Shown here one piece after another: positions 37,217-49,599 of a stretch of DNA of 64,000 nucleotides. The notes under the pieces are model-generated. The model searched no databases. It was not told the origin of the DNA and worked only from the letters and a program-made list of their open reading frames with translations. Position 1 is the stretch's first letter. Each line of letters begins with the position of its first letter. Where the stretch lies: assembly GCA_973895155.1 (NCBI GenBank), contig OZ316891.1, forward strand, positions 19,654,001 to 19,718,000. Direction: 5' to 3'. The position numbers and the translations under genes are program-made. This DNA is from Marsupella aquatica. Its lineage: Eukaryota; Marchantiophyta.

Positions 37217-40200
37217 ATGGCAGCAAGGGGCGCACTAGTTCGACGTGGAGCTCGTTTATCTCAGCTGTATTTGACTTCGGCGTCCCCTTCGTCCAACGCA
37301 GCTTCTTCTTTATCTTCAACTTCTGGTAGAAATCAAAGCTTGGTCCCCCTTTCTGGAATTCCTGCATCCTTTTCTTCTTGCTATCTGAACCCATGTGAAG
37401 CCGTGTTTCGTACTGAACTTGAAACAAAATTGCTAGTAGTAATCATACTCACGGATTACGGATTCATCGCCTGAGGACTTCCCCATGGAATTGGCAGCTC
37501 TATCGGTCAGGGTTTTAGGTTTTGGCACTGTCTTGTGTGAGTGTGCGGATGTGAATGCTGATAAAGTTGTGTCACCTTTCACAATTGGGCCAGTTTTGAA
37601 TAGCCATTGTGTGCTACATGTAGTTCAGCAATGGACGCTTTGAACATTAGTAGGAGCTGGAGTCCAACTCGGACATGAAATGGTCTTGATGAGCATGATG
37701 ATCAATCCCTCCTGGTGACTGTCTGAATTGAATTTTCACCGCAGGAATTTGTGTAGATCTTGCTGTTCGGTTCTGAACTGCTGGCGTTGCAGCTTTCACT
37801 GCTTAGTAAAACCGCCTGAAGGAACCTCAGAGTTCTCTTGCTTCATACACCAGAATTGTGCATGACCTACAGTGAACTAGAAATTATACTCATTAACTGT
37901 AAGTATAAGATAGCGAGAGAGGTTCCTGATGTACATTAGCATGGCCTATTGGCGCAGGTATAGACTTGCAGGATTTTCTGCGAGCTGTTGGGAGGGGCGT
38001 GGACGTGCATGCTGAAAAGACGGCGAAGGAGGCCGAGTCATTATCGATTTTTTTGCAATTTGGAGGTCGAAGCTTGAAACGACTTGGTATCCCTTGGCAC
38101 CAAGTACGTGTATTTCTGCACTTTTTCCCAAAATAGGGTAGACTGTACCCAATCAACATGAATCAAAGCTTGTGCTTTGTATTGATTGAATAATCTTTCG
38201 CGGCTTGAGATACATATTCAGTCAAGCATTGCTGCTGAAAAGCATTTGAATAATTCTCAACGGCTCTTTCTTTTGCCGATGAACTGTTGCAATGCACGAT
38301 TGAATGAAATGCTTCGGAAACTTAAAAGTGCTTGGTATCTCTTCCCAAGAGGTTTCTTTATTTCTGCTTTCTACACAAATATGTCATAGGACATCTAAAT
38401 CGGGGACTAACTTCTTGCCGAACAAACAATTCTTCCTGTCCTACCACCTAAACCTTGGCTTTGAAAATCATTTGAAGAGTTATAGTTGGCGTTGGTCCGA
38501 TCGATGAATTGTTGCAATGCATCAATAAAGTAGTATCTGTTCTGCCCATCGTTTCTCACGTGGAAAGCTGAAAGTGATGAGGCTGAGATACTGCTTTAGC
38601 TGCTAGCTATATGTAATCCGGTAGAAAGTGTTGGGACTGTGATATTGTTAAAAGATATTTCTTGCGACAACGCTGGCTTGGTAATGGATGTAAGCAAGAG
38701 CTTTTCAAGCCCGTGGAGATTCATCTTATTGGTAGTAAATACTTCACCTTTAGCATGAACATTACCCGCACTGCATAACACAGAAAGGTCCCAGGCAGGG
38801 AATATGGAAACCATTCATTTTTCAGGAAAAAATATCCGTGAGACTTGATAGCTCTGCATTGATTTGGACAACAGGGATATGTTCTTGTACAATTTCCTTC
38901 TACGGTTCAAATATTCGAGTAGAAGATCCTACTGGTTCAAGAATACCTGCAGTTGTCATACCCAAATCCCGGGATCGTAGACCTCCTACAGGTGGAATCG
39001 ACAGTATCGTCGTACTGAAGTAGGTATGTGCAGAGTCGCTTAACTAATTTTAATTCACTCGTGCAGTTGGAGACTGGCAAGCAGAGAAATCATCCGAATT
39101 GCGCGAGAAACCAGCTAAAGGAGGGTGTAAGGTTGAGAGTTTTTTATCATTACTCAACTAATGGTGTTCAAGAAAGTGATGACGGCGTCTCTTGCTGCAA
39201 TTCCGCTGTTAGGGACCCACCGGTCCACAGCGCTTCTCAATACTTACCGAAATCTCAAGTTTTAAATCAAGTCTTGACAGTGCTCAATGAGATTTCCAAA
39301 ACAGATGACCTGTCTCACAAGTTGGCCCCTTTTAATGGAAAGATTTCATTGATGGATGGAACGACGATCATGAAACTGATGAACGACAAACGTTTGTGCT
39401 TCAGTTTTTATATGTGGTTGAAGCGGCAGGACGATTATACTCCGGATTTGACATCCTTACTGACAGTTATAAGATTTCTTTTGCTCACAAACAAGTGGGA
39501 GAAGCTGATTATTGTCACCCAGGATTTCTTCGACTCGGGATTCGAATTGGATAATGGGGCATATTGCAGGATCATCAAGGAGGCAAGCTTGAGTGGCGCG
39601 ATACCGGTTTGTGAGTGGTGGTTTCAGAAGATGAAAGATCGCGGATGCTGGCCAGACCAGACCACATACAATACCATGATACACGCGTATGCGTTGGCAA
39701 GGATGCCAGAGAAATCATTTGCTACCTTTGACGACATGAAAGCGATGGGCATTGAACCAGATATTAACACGTTCTGTCACCTTCTCAATGCTTGCCAGAA
39801 AACCGGAGATCCAGTAACTGCGCACAATATCTTTCTGCAGATAAAAAATCATGGATTGACGCCAGATTTGGTCACTTACAGTATTCTTCTTGATACCTAC
39901 GGAAAGCAAGGAAAAACCACAGAAGCTGCAGCTTTGTTCAAAGAAATGCAAGATGCTGGGTTTACAGCTGATGCCAAAGCTTACAACAGTCTCATACATG
40001 CATACGGGAAGGCGGGGATGATGGATCAAGCGACCTCAGCGTTCAAAGACTATCAAAAAGTAGCAGATCAAAATCCAGACAAAATAGTATTCTGGATGAT
40101 GCTGCACTTGTATTCCAAAACTGGTCTGCTACAAGAAGCCTTAGCAGTGAAAAGAATGATGAGGGTTGCGAAGATACCAGTAGATGTGTCTTGCTATGCG

Positions 40201-40905
40201 GATTTGATTGATGGTTTCAAGCGGAAGGAGAGGTGGGAGGACGCAGCAAGAGCCTTCAAGGAGATGCAGCGATATAAATATCCAATTGGAGAGAGGATGT
40301 ACGAAATGATGATGAAAATCTACTCGAAAGCCGGACATCATGTGGAGTGTGAGAGAATGTATGATGAGATGATAGCGAAGGGGTTCAGAAATAGACTGGA
40401 CATGTACGAGATAATGATAAATATTTATAACCGAACAAACAATATCACAAATGCCACTCGGATCTATGAGCAGATGAAACGGAATAATTGTATTCCAAAT
40501 CGAAACATCTGCAATACAATGATCCACATCTATAGCAAGGCTGGTATGTTACCAGCCTGTGAGAAAATAGCTGAGGAGATGGGAAGTTTCGGAATCAAAC
40601 CTAACAAAAGCACTTTTCTTACCCTCATCAAGGCGTATACTGCTTATGGACAGTATTTTAGTGCGATGGATATGTATGACATGATGCAACAAGCTGGAAT
40701 TAAACCTGACTATGAGCTGTCCGAGCTAATTGTGGAAGTACTTCTTAAGACAAGTCAAGTGGAGAAAGCGGAGAGATTCTTGAAAGAGATAATAGCCGCA
40801 GGCATAAACCCCAACAAACGCATGGTCTCTGCAGTGCTAAGTGCTGGAGGGGTTGTAGAATTATCGAAACCCTTAGCTATTTCGAGAACAAGAAGTCCAG
40901 ACTAG
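37217..40905 (+). CDS. P-class pentatricopeptide repeat protein, probably organellar
   Basis: The main exon, 39067-40905, encodes 612 residues after the acceptor 'cgtgcag'. It holds about twelve PPR motifs of 35 residues, for example TTYNTMIHAYALARMPEKSF and KAYNSLIHAYGKAGMMDQAT, with no E or DYW extension. This makes it a P-class protein, a group that binds single-stranded organellar RNA for processing, stability or translation. The first exon is inferred as 37217-37435 (or 37438). ATG at 37217 opens MAARGALVRRGARLSQLYLT, an Arg/Ser-rich amphipathic targeting-type sequence. A GT donor in phase 0 sits at 37436 or 37439, matching the phase of the acceptor. That would give about 685 residues. 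The 1.6-kb intron and first exon are less certain than the repeat domain; the first internal ATG of the main exon lies near 39352. Which PPR subfamily or RNA target is unknown. Confidence 0.88.
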
Positions 40906-42789
40906 AAAGCCTTTTGTTGAACTTAAACTCTTGGTCCTGATGACATATTTAGGTGCATTCCTCCGCACGTGCTGTCATGTCCGATACCACTAAGGTCTTG
41001 TGGACCGACTTTTTTCTTACCCTACCTAGTCCGACGTTTGTGGGGACTTAGTCTTGAAAATCTCAAATCTTCCAAACTACAATCTTTCTTGAGCTCGGAC
41101 TGTCTCAGTATAATCTTTGCCTGTCTTTACCTCGTTGGTACATTCGTCTTGCAAGTGACAAGGAGCGTGGCAGGTACTTATGCAAGTTTTTGCATTTGTC
41201 CTGGATTCCTGCGAAGAGGATTCATTACGACATCAATCCCAAATCTTATCCGGTGAGCTTAAATGGGGTTTCCTTCTTCCCAGCACATGAATTCTTGAAG
41301 TCAATAGACATAAATTTCTTTCTGCAGATTGGCAGTATCACTAGGCAAGTTTCAAGATTAGCACGATGTATCTTTGCTGTATCCCCTCCAGCTATGGAGG
41401 GTTATATTTGTCGACGCCTTGCGTCTCAGCTAAAAGTTGTTTCCCCGTTCCCTGTTCAGATTCTGATGGCACCCCGGCTACGCATCCATGGGTCTACGTA
41501 AATTATGCAACCTTGGAGAGGGATAGAAGTTGTTCATTTTTGGCAAAAGTGGAGGTTTCAGTAACAGATGACTGCAGTAGACTGCTTCTTTACTGAAAAA
41601 AGAAGCTTACTGTGTCTTGTTTTAAGAGTAGAGTTGGTGTAATACTTGATCTAGCCGTGGGGACTAGTCCTGTAAAAATGGAGTGAAATTATTTTCTCGC
41701 TCTAGCTCAATGAATATAGTAATGGAAGGGTGTTTTCCATACTTGAATAAAGCAGATTGAAGCATTCCAAGAATTCGCATCACTTTCCGAAAGACATGTA
41801 TGGCCACCTTTTCTTACGGACTTCACTTATGATATATTTTCAATTATGCCACGTGATTGTCTAGTACAGTGCAGTAATATATGAAATGGGGGCCCTGGCC
41901 CAGCCCCTAAACATATACCATTTTTCTCAGTGCAGATAGGCAGACAGACAACGCTAGTCTTGCGTCCTAGAGCACTCGCTAAGGTCCTGAATGCTCAAGT
42001 CAAGTTCATCCTTCGTATGGAATTGTTACTTTCAGAGACGGTCAATTATTTCCTGAGGTTTAAGCTTCCTTAGGGAATAATTGCTTGCTCAAGGAAATAT
42101 ATGATTCGACAGTGTCAAGTATGATACGTTTGAGATTCAAAGGTATTAAACCCATCAAAGGTTAAGGATTGTTGACACCATGAAGATCAACTCACGCAAT
42201 CGACGAAGCTGTTCTCTTCAGATTTCGAGTGGGACCCAGAGAAGGTGGGGATATCAATTTGCGATATCTATCTGGTAAGGTAGCTCGAATCTCCTTGCGT
42301 TCTGTACCACCACGAACACTTCATGTGCATAGGTAGCGCATGCAGGATTTCACTTCCATTGCTAGCTAATTTCTGTTGGCTAAAAGTGACGCCTGTGAAC
42401 TCGTATGTCGTCAGTTTAAACGTCCACAAACCAATTGCTATTGTGAAGTTCACGAGAACCTTATCTTTCCAGGCGCGGCTACAGAATGAAGAGTCTAAAG
42501 CAGTGGTAATGACGTCGTGGTCTCGACCGCCTTTACTAATCCTATATGAACGTCTAATCTCCATGTCCAGCTATTCTTGCCCGCCTGTGATCCCAGCTTA
42601 AACTACCAATCAAGTATAATCCACACATACCCATGCGGATCTAGCGTGTTGCTGTCACCACTCCTCTTCAAACAAATACAGAACTGCCATATTGAGAAAT
42701 GAATGTATATGTTTGTACAGCCCAAGGTAGGTGAAAACCTTGTTTTACTAACTACTGTAGAGGAAAATTGTTTAGCTTTCCACCATCTA
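40906..42789. other. 3' UTRs and spacer between convergent PPR and THUMP genes
   Basis: The plus-strand PPR transcript probably runs to the AATAAA at 41746. The rest is spacer plus the 3' end of the minus-strand THUMP gene. No further exon is recognised. Confidence 0.5.
41746..41751 (+). terminator. Candidate polyadenylation signal for the PPR gene
   Basis: AATAAA about 840 bases after the PPR stop codon, in a T-rich stretch typical of a 3' UTR end. No earlier canonical hexamer was noticed. Confidence 0.4.
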
Positions 42790-45700
42790 TTACTTCAACC
42801 CATCCCCAACATATGAGTTACTAGAAGTCCTCGATCTCTTCCGATTTTTCTTACTGTGGTAAAAGACCTGCACGTGAAAAGCGCCATCGAATTGGCAGTT
42901 AAATTCAATGGCTTAAAAGTCTCCAACGACATCGCATGGAATGCTTGACAAAAGCATACACAAGAAAATGAAAGAGTACACACTTGAATGGGTGGGGGTT
43001 CCATTGTTCGCTGCAGCACGTAAACATCTACGATGAGTCCCTGAGCACAAAGCATAATAGTTTAGATGGTTTTGTGTTAGCCAATGTCCTCTCTAGCAGT
43101 GCCCACCACTCTGGCAAAAGATCTACAATTTTTTCCGTCTTCATTCAGATCCAATAATTTATCTTTTGCGGCTGTATCAACAGTGAGAGCAGTTGCAGTG
43201 GAGGGGAAAAATAGAGCACTGCTCCACTAATGGACACATAAGTCTATGATACAATACGAATTTCGAAAAACCACCTCCAGGGTAGTTGCAGACTTGGGTA
43301 GACACTGGTTTAATCATTTTCTTCTATTTGTTTTTATTATTTGTGTTATGGTTTACCAAGGCTTCAGATCTTGTGTGCATTGTAACGCTCAGGCTTCTCC
43401 ACGGTTTGATAATATTTAAAATATTTTTTCTGGAAAGGGTACTGTAGGACAACTAACTAAGCAAATGCTTTTGGTGCAGAATTTTGATAGTAAAAGGGTC
43501 ATAGAATCAGAAACCAGCTGTATGATTCGTAGTGGACAAGGAAGACCATAGGCAAAACTGACGACAAACTGTGAAAGTTCCCAGAACCTTGCGCTCTCAT
43601 AACCATCCCCCTATAGTACGCAGCGCTCTACGAACAAGAAGTTCCAAAGCATGACAAGCATACTCTGAGTACCAATATACTAGGTCCATGGTTTTAGGAC
43701 ACACCTCCATATTAATACTTAGTTTCTGTAACAGCTCCAAGAAGGGTTTTTGAGTGACCTCCACCTCCCTACGCATGCTCTTGCTCTGAGCCATAAGTAC
43801 CGCGATTCCTGAATCCACCGTTTTCCCAGTACAAAATCAGCACCACTTAGACACAACTTGGGACGTCACCAGGGGAAGAAATCGGGAGAAAGGTGTCATA
43901 CTGACAGCCAGGACTTAAGTATGTAAACGCCTAGATCTAGAACTATAGCAAGTCCAGCAGAATTTGGAACTGTCTCCAATGCAAATGCTCGAAAGCTTGC
44001 CAAGCTGCGACTGTAGACAAGGTTACAAACGCTGCAAACGGCGCGATTAACGTTGGACACCTCGATTGGAAAGTTTTTAAGCTTTGTGAAATTTTCAGAC
44101 TATGGGACAGAGTCTCCACAGAACCGAGGACAGGACATATTCAGAAGACAATCTATTCACGTCCTGGTTTGTTGGTATTGAGAACTTTCAGCAGCAGGCG
44201 CCCAGATTGATTGTGTAGGTTATTCACTGAGTGCACCTGTTCCTGGCTGGAGAATTCGTACGACCTGCAGGAATGTCCTCATAACATTGAATTATTGAAT
44301 TCAGTGAAACCTTTCAGACTGACCACCACGCATGTAATGCAGAAGCTATTACTTCTTCTCAGAAGTCAAGAAACTGTGATGCAGAAACTGAACTGTTCGA
44401 GGGAGGACCAAAGCTTCTTACCTCTTTCACAACCTTCGGACACAGCCACTCCCTCACTTTGGCATTACCTGTGCATTTACAATAATTGAACTCTTGAATT
44501 TTCTACAGTACATTCAAAATTTAAGGTTGCTACCAAGGCCTACAACAGAATAGGAGGACAGTCCTCAGAGACAATGCAATAGCTCGAGAAGGTGAAGGAA
44601 CCTATTATTCGTAAGCACTGCTTGCTAAGAGTCATCCGACAACAAATAATTAAGAGCTAACACCAGTTATTTTGGAAAACGTACGTACCACAACGATTCC
44701 CAAACGGCATGTCACAAACTACACGGTCCACAGTGCCACTTCGTAGAGGTAAATGTGCTGCATCCCACTGAAGAACATCGCAAGGACCTCCTCCAGGCCC
44801 TCGTCCTGCCATATTGGGTTTAAGTTCCACCAAACATCATGTATAACATACATGCATGCACAAGGCAATAAGTCATGAAAACGATAAATTTACTCAAACC
44901 AGTTTGGGATAATGAGAAAGGGTAAACTGGTTAAGGCTCAGACACAAACCCGCAGAATTGGTTTTGGAAGCGTCTACAGCTTGCGAAGAATCATCACCTG
45001 CGAGGGACATAAGTTGTCCCTTCAGCCAGTCCGCTGCCTCCAATGGTATTGTCCCACATCCACACCTGCAAGAGTAAACATTCCTTTGAAGCTCTAATAC
45101 CGTTTCTCTGAAAATAATATGATGTTTCTCGAAAAGGTTAACATTTCACCAACGGGAGTTACAGCATTTGGCAGTTGATCAAAGAATGGAACTTACATTG
45201 GGTCAACGACAATTTGCCCAGGCGCAATCTGACCGAGCTGAAGTAGTGCAAATGCTGTACTGCCGATAGGGGACGGGAAAAAAGCATATCATTGAAAGCA
45301 ACATTTAAGTTGCATATCCTTCAAACAAATAACTCATAAGACATCTCTGCAACAATTTTGCTTTGCCAATTGTCTCAGAGTAACACTGAGATGCGGTCAC
45401 GTGATTTCGTACATTCCTCTTACAAGAAACTGGGACAAGTTTTCATGCAAATTTTCAGGCCACTTCATGTCCACAATGTAACTCTGTTCCAAAGATCAAC
45501 TTTCCATGTTATCATATACGATGTAAAGCATTTCAAAATTAGAAAAACTAGGTTCAGCAAAAGACAAATGTGAAGCTTTCCCTCTAAGGTTATGCCATAG
45601 GCCTTCTTTCCTTAAAACCCTATATTACATAGTATCTAGGAACGGACAAAAGTACTATGTCAATAGACTAACTGTACGCTCTGGGAAAGTACTCTCTTAT

Positions 45701-48495
45701 CTGAAAAGTTGACACACCTGGGCTTCAGTGATGTCCCGACCAGTGCTTTCCGGTATTGCCTTCGCGAATGGAGCTGTTAAAATCCCAGTACATGAGACCT
45801 TAAGAGGGTAGACTGTTCACTTAGAAATCAATCAGACAGACAGATCTTCAAATCTTAACCCAACCCCGAACCTCTCTTTCTTCCTTGCCATCAGGGGGGG
45901 TTTGGGGGCTACCTAAGTACATGCACAGCTCTGTTGACACAAGTAGAAGATACTTCGTTATTGGCTTGAACTTCTCAATCAATGTGAGAAACATATAGTT
46001 TGTTTGAGAGCAAGTTGATCCACGTACCGCCCTCTAAAAACAAATCTACTTCCGCCACTTTGCATTTCTGATCTAATCAATTGAACTGATAGACTTCGTT
46101 TGTTTAGCTTTAGGAATTACCTGGGCTTCGGAACGACTGGGTCTAGGAACTTTGACAGGTAATATTGTAGTTGCTTCATCTGGTACGTACTCCTTTGGAT
46201 GCAGAGATACATCATCCGGAACAGCTTCTTGCTGACTGCCAGTGCTCCCAGGCATATTCTGCTTCGCGTTCTTGGGGCCACTACTACAGTACACAATGGA
46301 GCATCCCCAGATAAACCTGTTTGAGAATTAAGTGAAAGAAGGGTAGAGACCAACTTCATCGATAACCTTGACTTCGGCCGTCATTCAAGATTTCGTAATT
46401 TTTAAAGTAGGCTTTCTATTACTAGAGCGTCGCTTCACATTCTTTTCTAATCCAAATTCTTTACCGACACTAACGTGAACAAACTGAAGATTCAAAGACA
46501 ACATCACAGCTCTGACGGATTTTACAACTAGTGACCAAGGTATATTATATTTTTGCTGGCGAATGGTTTTCTACAGCGGATACGATATACCTGTACAAAA
46601 GCCCCAACACCAAAAGGAGCTCCATATCCCTTATCCAAGCCAACACTTCCACTGTTTCACAAAGTTCAAAGAGATGAATGGGAATGCTGCAAGACATAAG
46701 TACAGCACCGTGGAAATTTTCGGAAAGGGCCGAGGAAAGACGATTTGGTGAAACAGTTGAACGGCCACAATGCCACTCTACAATGTGGGCGTGGACTGAC
46801 CCAGCATATTTTAGTAAATTGAAATGACTACAATGAGGAATGCATTGAGCACTTTACCATTGTAGGAGCACATATCGGCTTTCCACCCCAAAAGTTCATG
46901 GACTCCCCCTCCTATGGCAGCTGTAAGTCCAATAGATGATGAAAGTGAGAACTTGCTTACATGAGAGTCAGAGACTCTCATGTTCACATGTGGAAAAATC
47001 GTCCCATAGATGGAAGCAACGATTGGCCATTATTCTGATTCCTGATCATCCTTAGTATGTTTGTGATTAAACATTGGCTAAATCTATCATGTAGACTCGG
47101 ACGGGGGCACACTTACCAGCGGCCTCCATAGATGTATAAGCTTGCTTCTTCATTTTTAAGCAGATCCTTTCCCCTGTCACACGGAAGGATATTTGCGAGG
47201 AGTCATCCTCCTGTTCTTTATCAACGGGAGGCCTTAATCCTGAGACAAACAACTTCTGCCATTTACGGAACAGCGCCATGGAACCCTCCCAATCAATCTG
47301 CCAGCACATACGAGAGGCAGTATCATATGGCAGGGACTTACTCTCATTCCCGGCAAACATGACAAATATCCCCTGAAGTTATCTCTGAGAAATGAAACAT
47401 TCCATCACCCCAACATAAAATCCAGGTTAGTGTCAAACTTATTCTCAGACCGCGGCAGTAGCTGGGGAGACATCACTAATGAGGCGAGGGAAAGGGGTGC
47501 TTGCCTTTGAGGCAAGAGCAGTCAGATAGTTCAGCCCATTTTCCTTGTCCAATGGTACATCCTGGGACAGACAGGACGAGTAATTCTCTAGCATTAAGGA
47601 CCCAGAGTCAAAGAATTCCCACAAACATTGACATGCATTAAACTATAATTAATCCTGTGTTGATTAAATATTTAGGCGATGTTCAAGTTGATGAAGAAGG
47701 CCACCTTGTAGTGGCCCAGAAAAGCATAGACATTATCAGCAGAACGTAGCTTTGCGAGTTCCTGCATCGGCAGAAGAGGAGAAGCACCCATTAATGTTAA
47801 CTTTTGACACACATTAAGTCAAAATTTACAATGTTAGACACGTAATAGTGGGCAATTACTCTGCAAAACTAGCTTCAGCTTTTACTCGTCAAGGATGCCA
47901 AAAACTTCGCCAAGTTGTTCGGGCTCGTCACCAAAATCATACTCATAATATTCCGTCAAACATTCGGAAAATGCCTACCTGGGGCTCTGAAGTAGTTCTG
48001 AAAACGACACCTCCATTTGCTATCGAGTCCGATACAATGTGCGTTCCGTCTATGGCCTCCAACTGTAGCAGAAAGGGCAACTGTTACTCACTTTTGAGCC
48101 CAAGGAGAAGAACAGCTTACTAGCAGGACGGCCAGAAAATTCACAGATGAATTTCAAAGCCGTCTGGCCCTGATGAATGCAGAGGACAGAAAGTTTAGCA
48201 AGAAGTCAACCTGAGCTGAAAGGCAATCGTCGCTAGAAGTTCAAAAAAATTCAGTGTGCAGATTTGTGCACTGATTCGTTGTCTTCCATAAAATTCTTAT
48301 TCGTTCACTGAGTTAGAAATAGTCTATCCTCATGCAGAGCGAACTGCCCACAGAAACTGGAAGAGCTAGACACCGAGCTAAAACGAAAGAAATTGAAAAA
48401 AAAAGCAGAGTGAGGCGAGCTGGGGGTCACAGTACCTCAGAACGGAGGCAAAACTGCAACCCATTGGCGCACGAAGCCCAATAGAGCTGCTCCAT
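42790..48495 (-). CDS. THUMP-domain guanine-N2 RNA methyltransferase (THUMPD2/THUMPD3/Trm14 type)
   Basis: Family enzymes use S-adenosylmethionine to make N2-methylguanosine in tRNA or U6 snRNA. Exons: 48436-48495, 47979-48062, 47705-47761, 47505-47561, 47117-47297, 46858-46920, 46465-46509, 46121-46316, 45718-45773, 45197-45259, 44950-45065, 44689-44805, 44422-44468, 44237-44264, 43705-43808, 42984-43040, 42790-42867; about 469 residues. The N-terminus, MEQLYWASCANGLQFCLRSE, and then VVFRTTSEPQELAKLRSADN match the family's opening. The THUMP part has FRVTGERICLKMKKQAYTSM and GGGVHELLGWKADM. The catalytic part has IVVDPMCGCGTIPLEAA (SAM motif I), a GDDSSQAVDASKTN acidic loop, the NPPF-like tetrad inside CDMPFGNRCG, and LQPGTGIAVLMAQS. 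Phases fit at every junction except between 46465-46509 and 46121-46316, which is off by one base, so the 5' edge of the latter is unresolved. The intron after 47505 starts with GC. Confidence 0.9.
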
Positions 48496-48513
48496 AACCA
48501 ATGTGGAGATTGA

Positions 48514-48825
48514 GCGTCGGCGCCAGAGTGGAAAAACCTGATGGAATTGAAATGATCAGTGGGTGGGAGGGACAAATTATGAACGAGCAAGATCATGGGC
48601 TCATTCTTGTGGGTTTAGTCATGTGGATTTATGTAACGAATCTGGAATTCTAGTGGGTTTAGTCATGTGGGTTTATGTAACGAACTCTGGAAATGATTCT
48701 CCCGTGTAATGTGACACCTTCTACACCATTCATTGACACCCTTCTCCTTGTCAAAAAGATTTCAAGAGATAGGTTTGACCTATATCTCCCTTCATATCCA
48801 ACTATCTCCACTCTGGCGCCGACGC
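48514..48825. repeat. 18-bp perfect inverted repeat flanking ~276 bases
   Basis: gcgtcggcgccagagtgg at 48514-48531 and its exact reverse complement at 48808-48825. A third partial copy, 'cactctggcgcacc', lies near 48841. The left arm is only 19 bases upstream of the THUMP start codon. It could be the ends of a small MITE or a regulatory palindrome pair; I saw no clear target duplication. Confidence 0.85.
48609..48696. repeat. 44-bp tandem duplication
   Basis: 'gtgggtttagtcatgtgg' followed by 'tttatgtaacgaa.tctgga' begins at 48609 and again at 48653, with one or two differences. Confidence 0.85.
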
Positions 48826-49599
48826 TGAATGTGCACTAATCACTCTGGCGCACCTAGCACGACTTAGTTAGGAAGTGAAACTTGGTCTAATAATATTATT
48901 ATTAGGGAATCAATTGAGAGATAGAAAGAGTTTACTATGTGGAAGTTACCAAGTGGAACTTGGGCTCATTATTATTACACAGTCAATTGAGAGATAGGGA
49001 GAGGTTTAGTGTATGAAAACTTTATATGGCCCGCGGGCTTAGATGGTGTGTTTCTATAGACTAGCCTCTGGTGAAATATATGAATAATGTATCTCTGCTG
49101 TTGATTATTTATGTGTTCCTTGGATGTTGCACATGTGCATACCATCCTTGTGAATAACGGCAGTTTGCTCAGCACATCTGCCCCATACCAAGGCACATTT
49201 TAACTTTAAAAGTCATTGAAAAACTTTATTAGAGTCGCTTTTTCAGTGAAAAATTTTAATAGTCAACGAAAAAATAGCACTTGAGCAGGTCACAAGGGTT
49301 TCTGTATAACACAAGCTCCATCTAAACTCAAGCTTCCATAAATCAGAATGTTTGACAAATTGCTTGGATGGACAATCTTAACCTACATGGACTATCTTGA
49401 AACATATTTTTATATTTAAAACAAAACTTCTTCTTTGTATTAGTGCTTGCATTTTTTGTCTAAAAAAAAGCTTGGTTTATCAAAATCCTTAGGTTTGATG
49501 TGTTGGTCCATCCAACCATCAACTTTCAACCTTGAAATGTGACTCCCTCACTGTCAAGTTTGTTAGTCATCATGTATTACTCATCCTCATGGCCCTCAT

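Larger units (their letters stand above)
48496..49599. other. Upstream region of the THUMP gene, with short repeats
   Basis: Contains an 18-bp inverted repeat (48514-48531 with 48808-48825), a 44-bp tandem duplication (48609-48696), and two copies of 'caattgagagatag..agaggttta' near 48912 and 48983. No other gene is recognised. Confidence 0.6.

Noticed and set aside
48089-48168. Possible extra THUMP exon (GQTALKFICEF..)
   Set aside because: Using it leaves either a 29-base intron or a frame break; joining 48436 directly to 48062 keeps phase 0 and matches the family.
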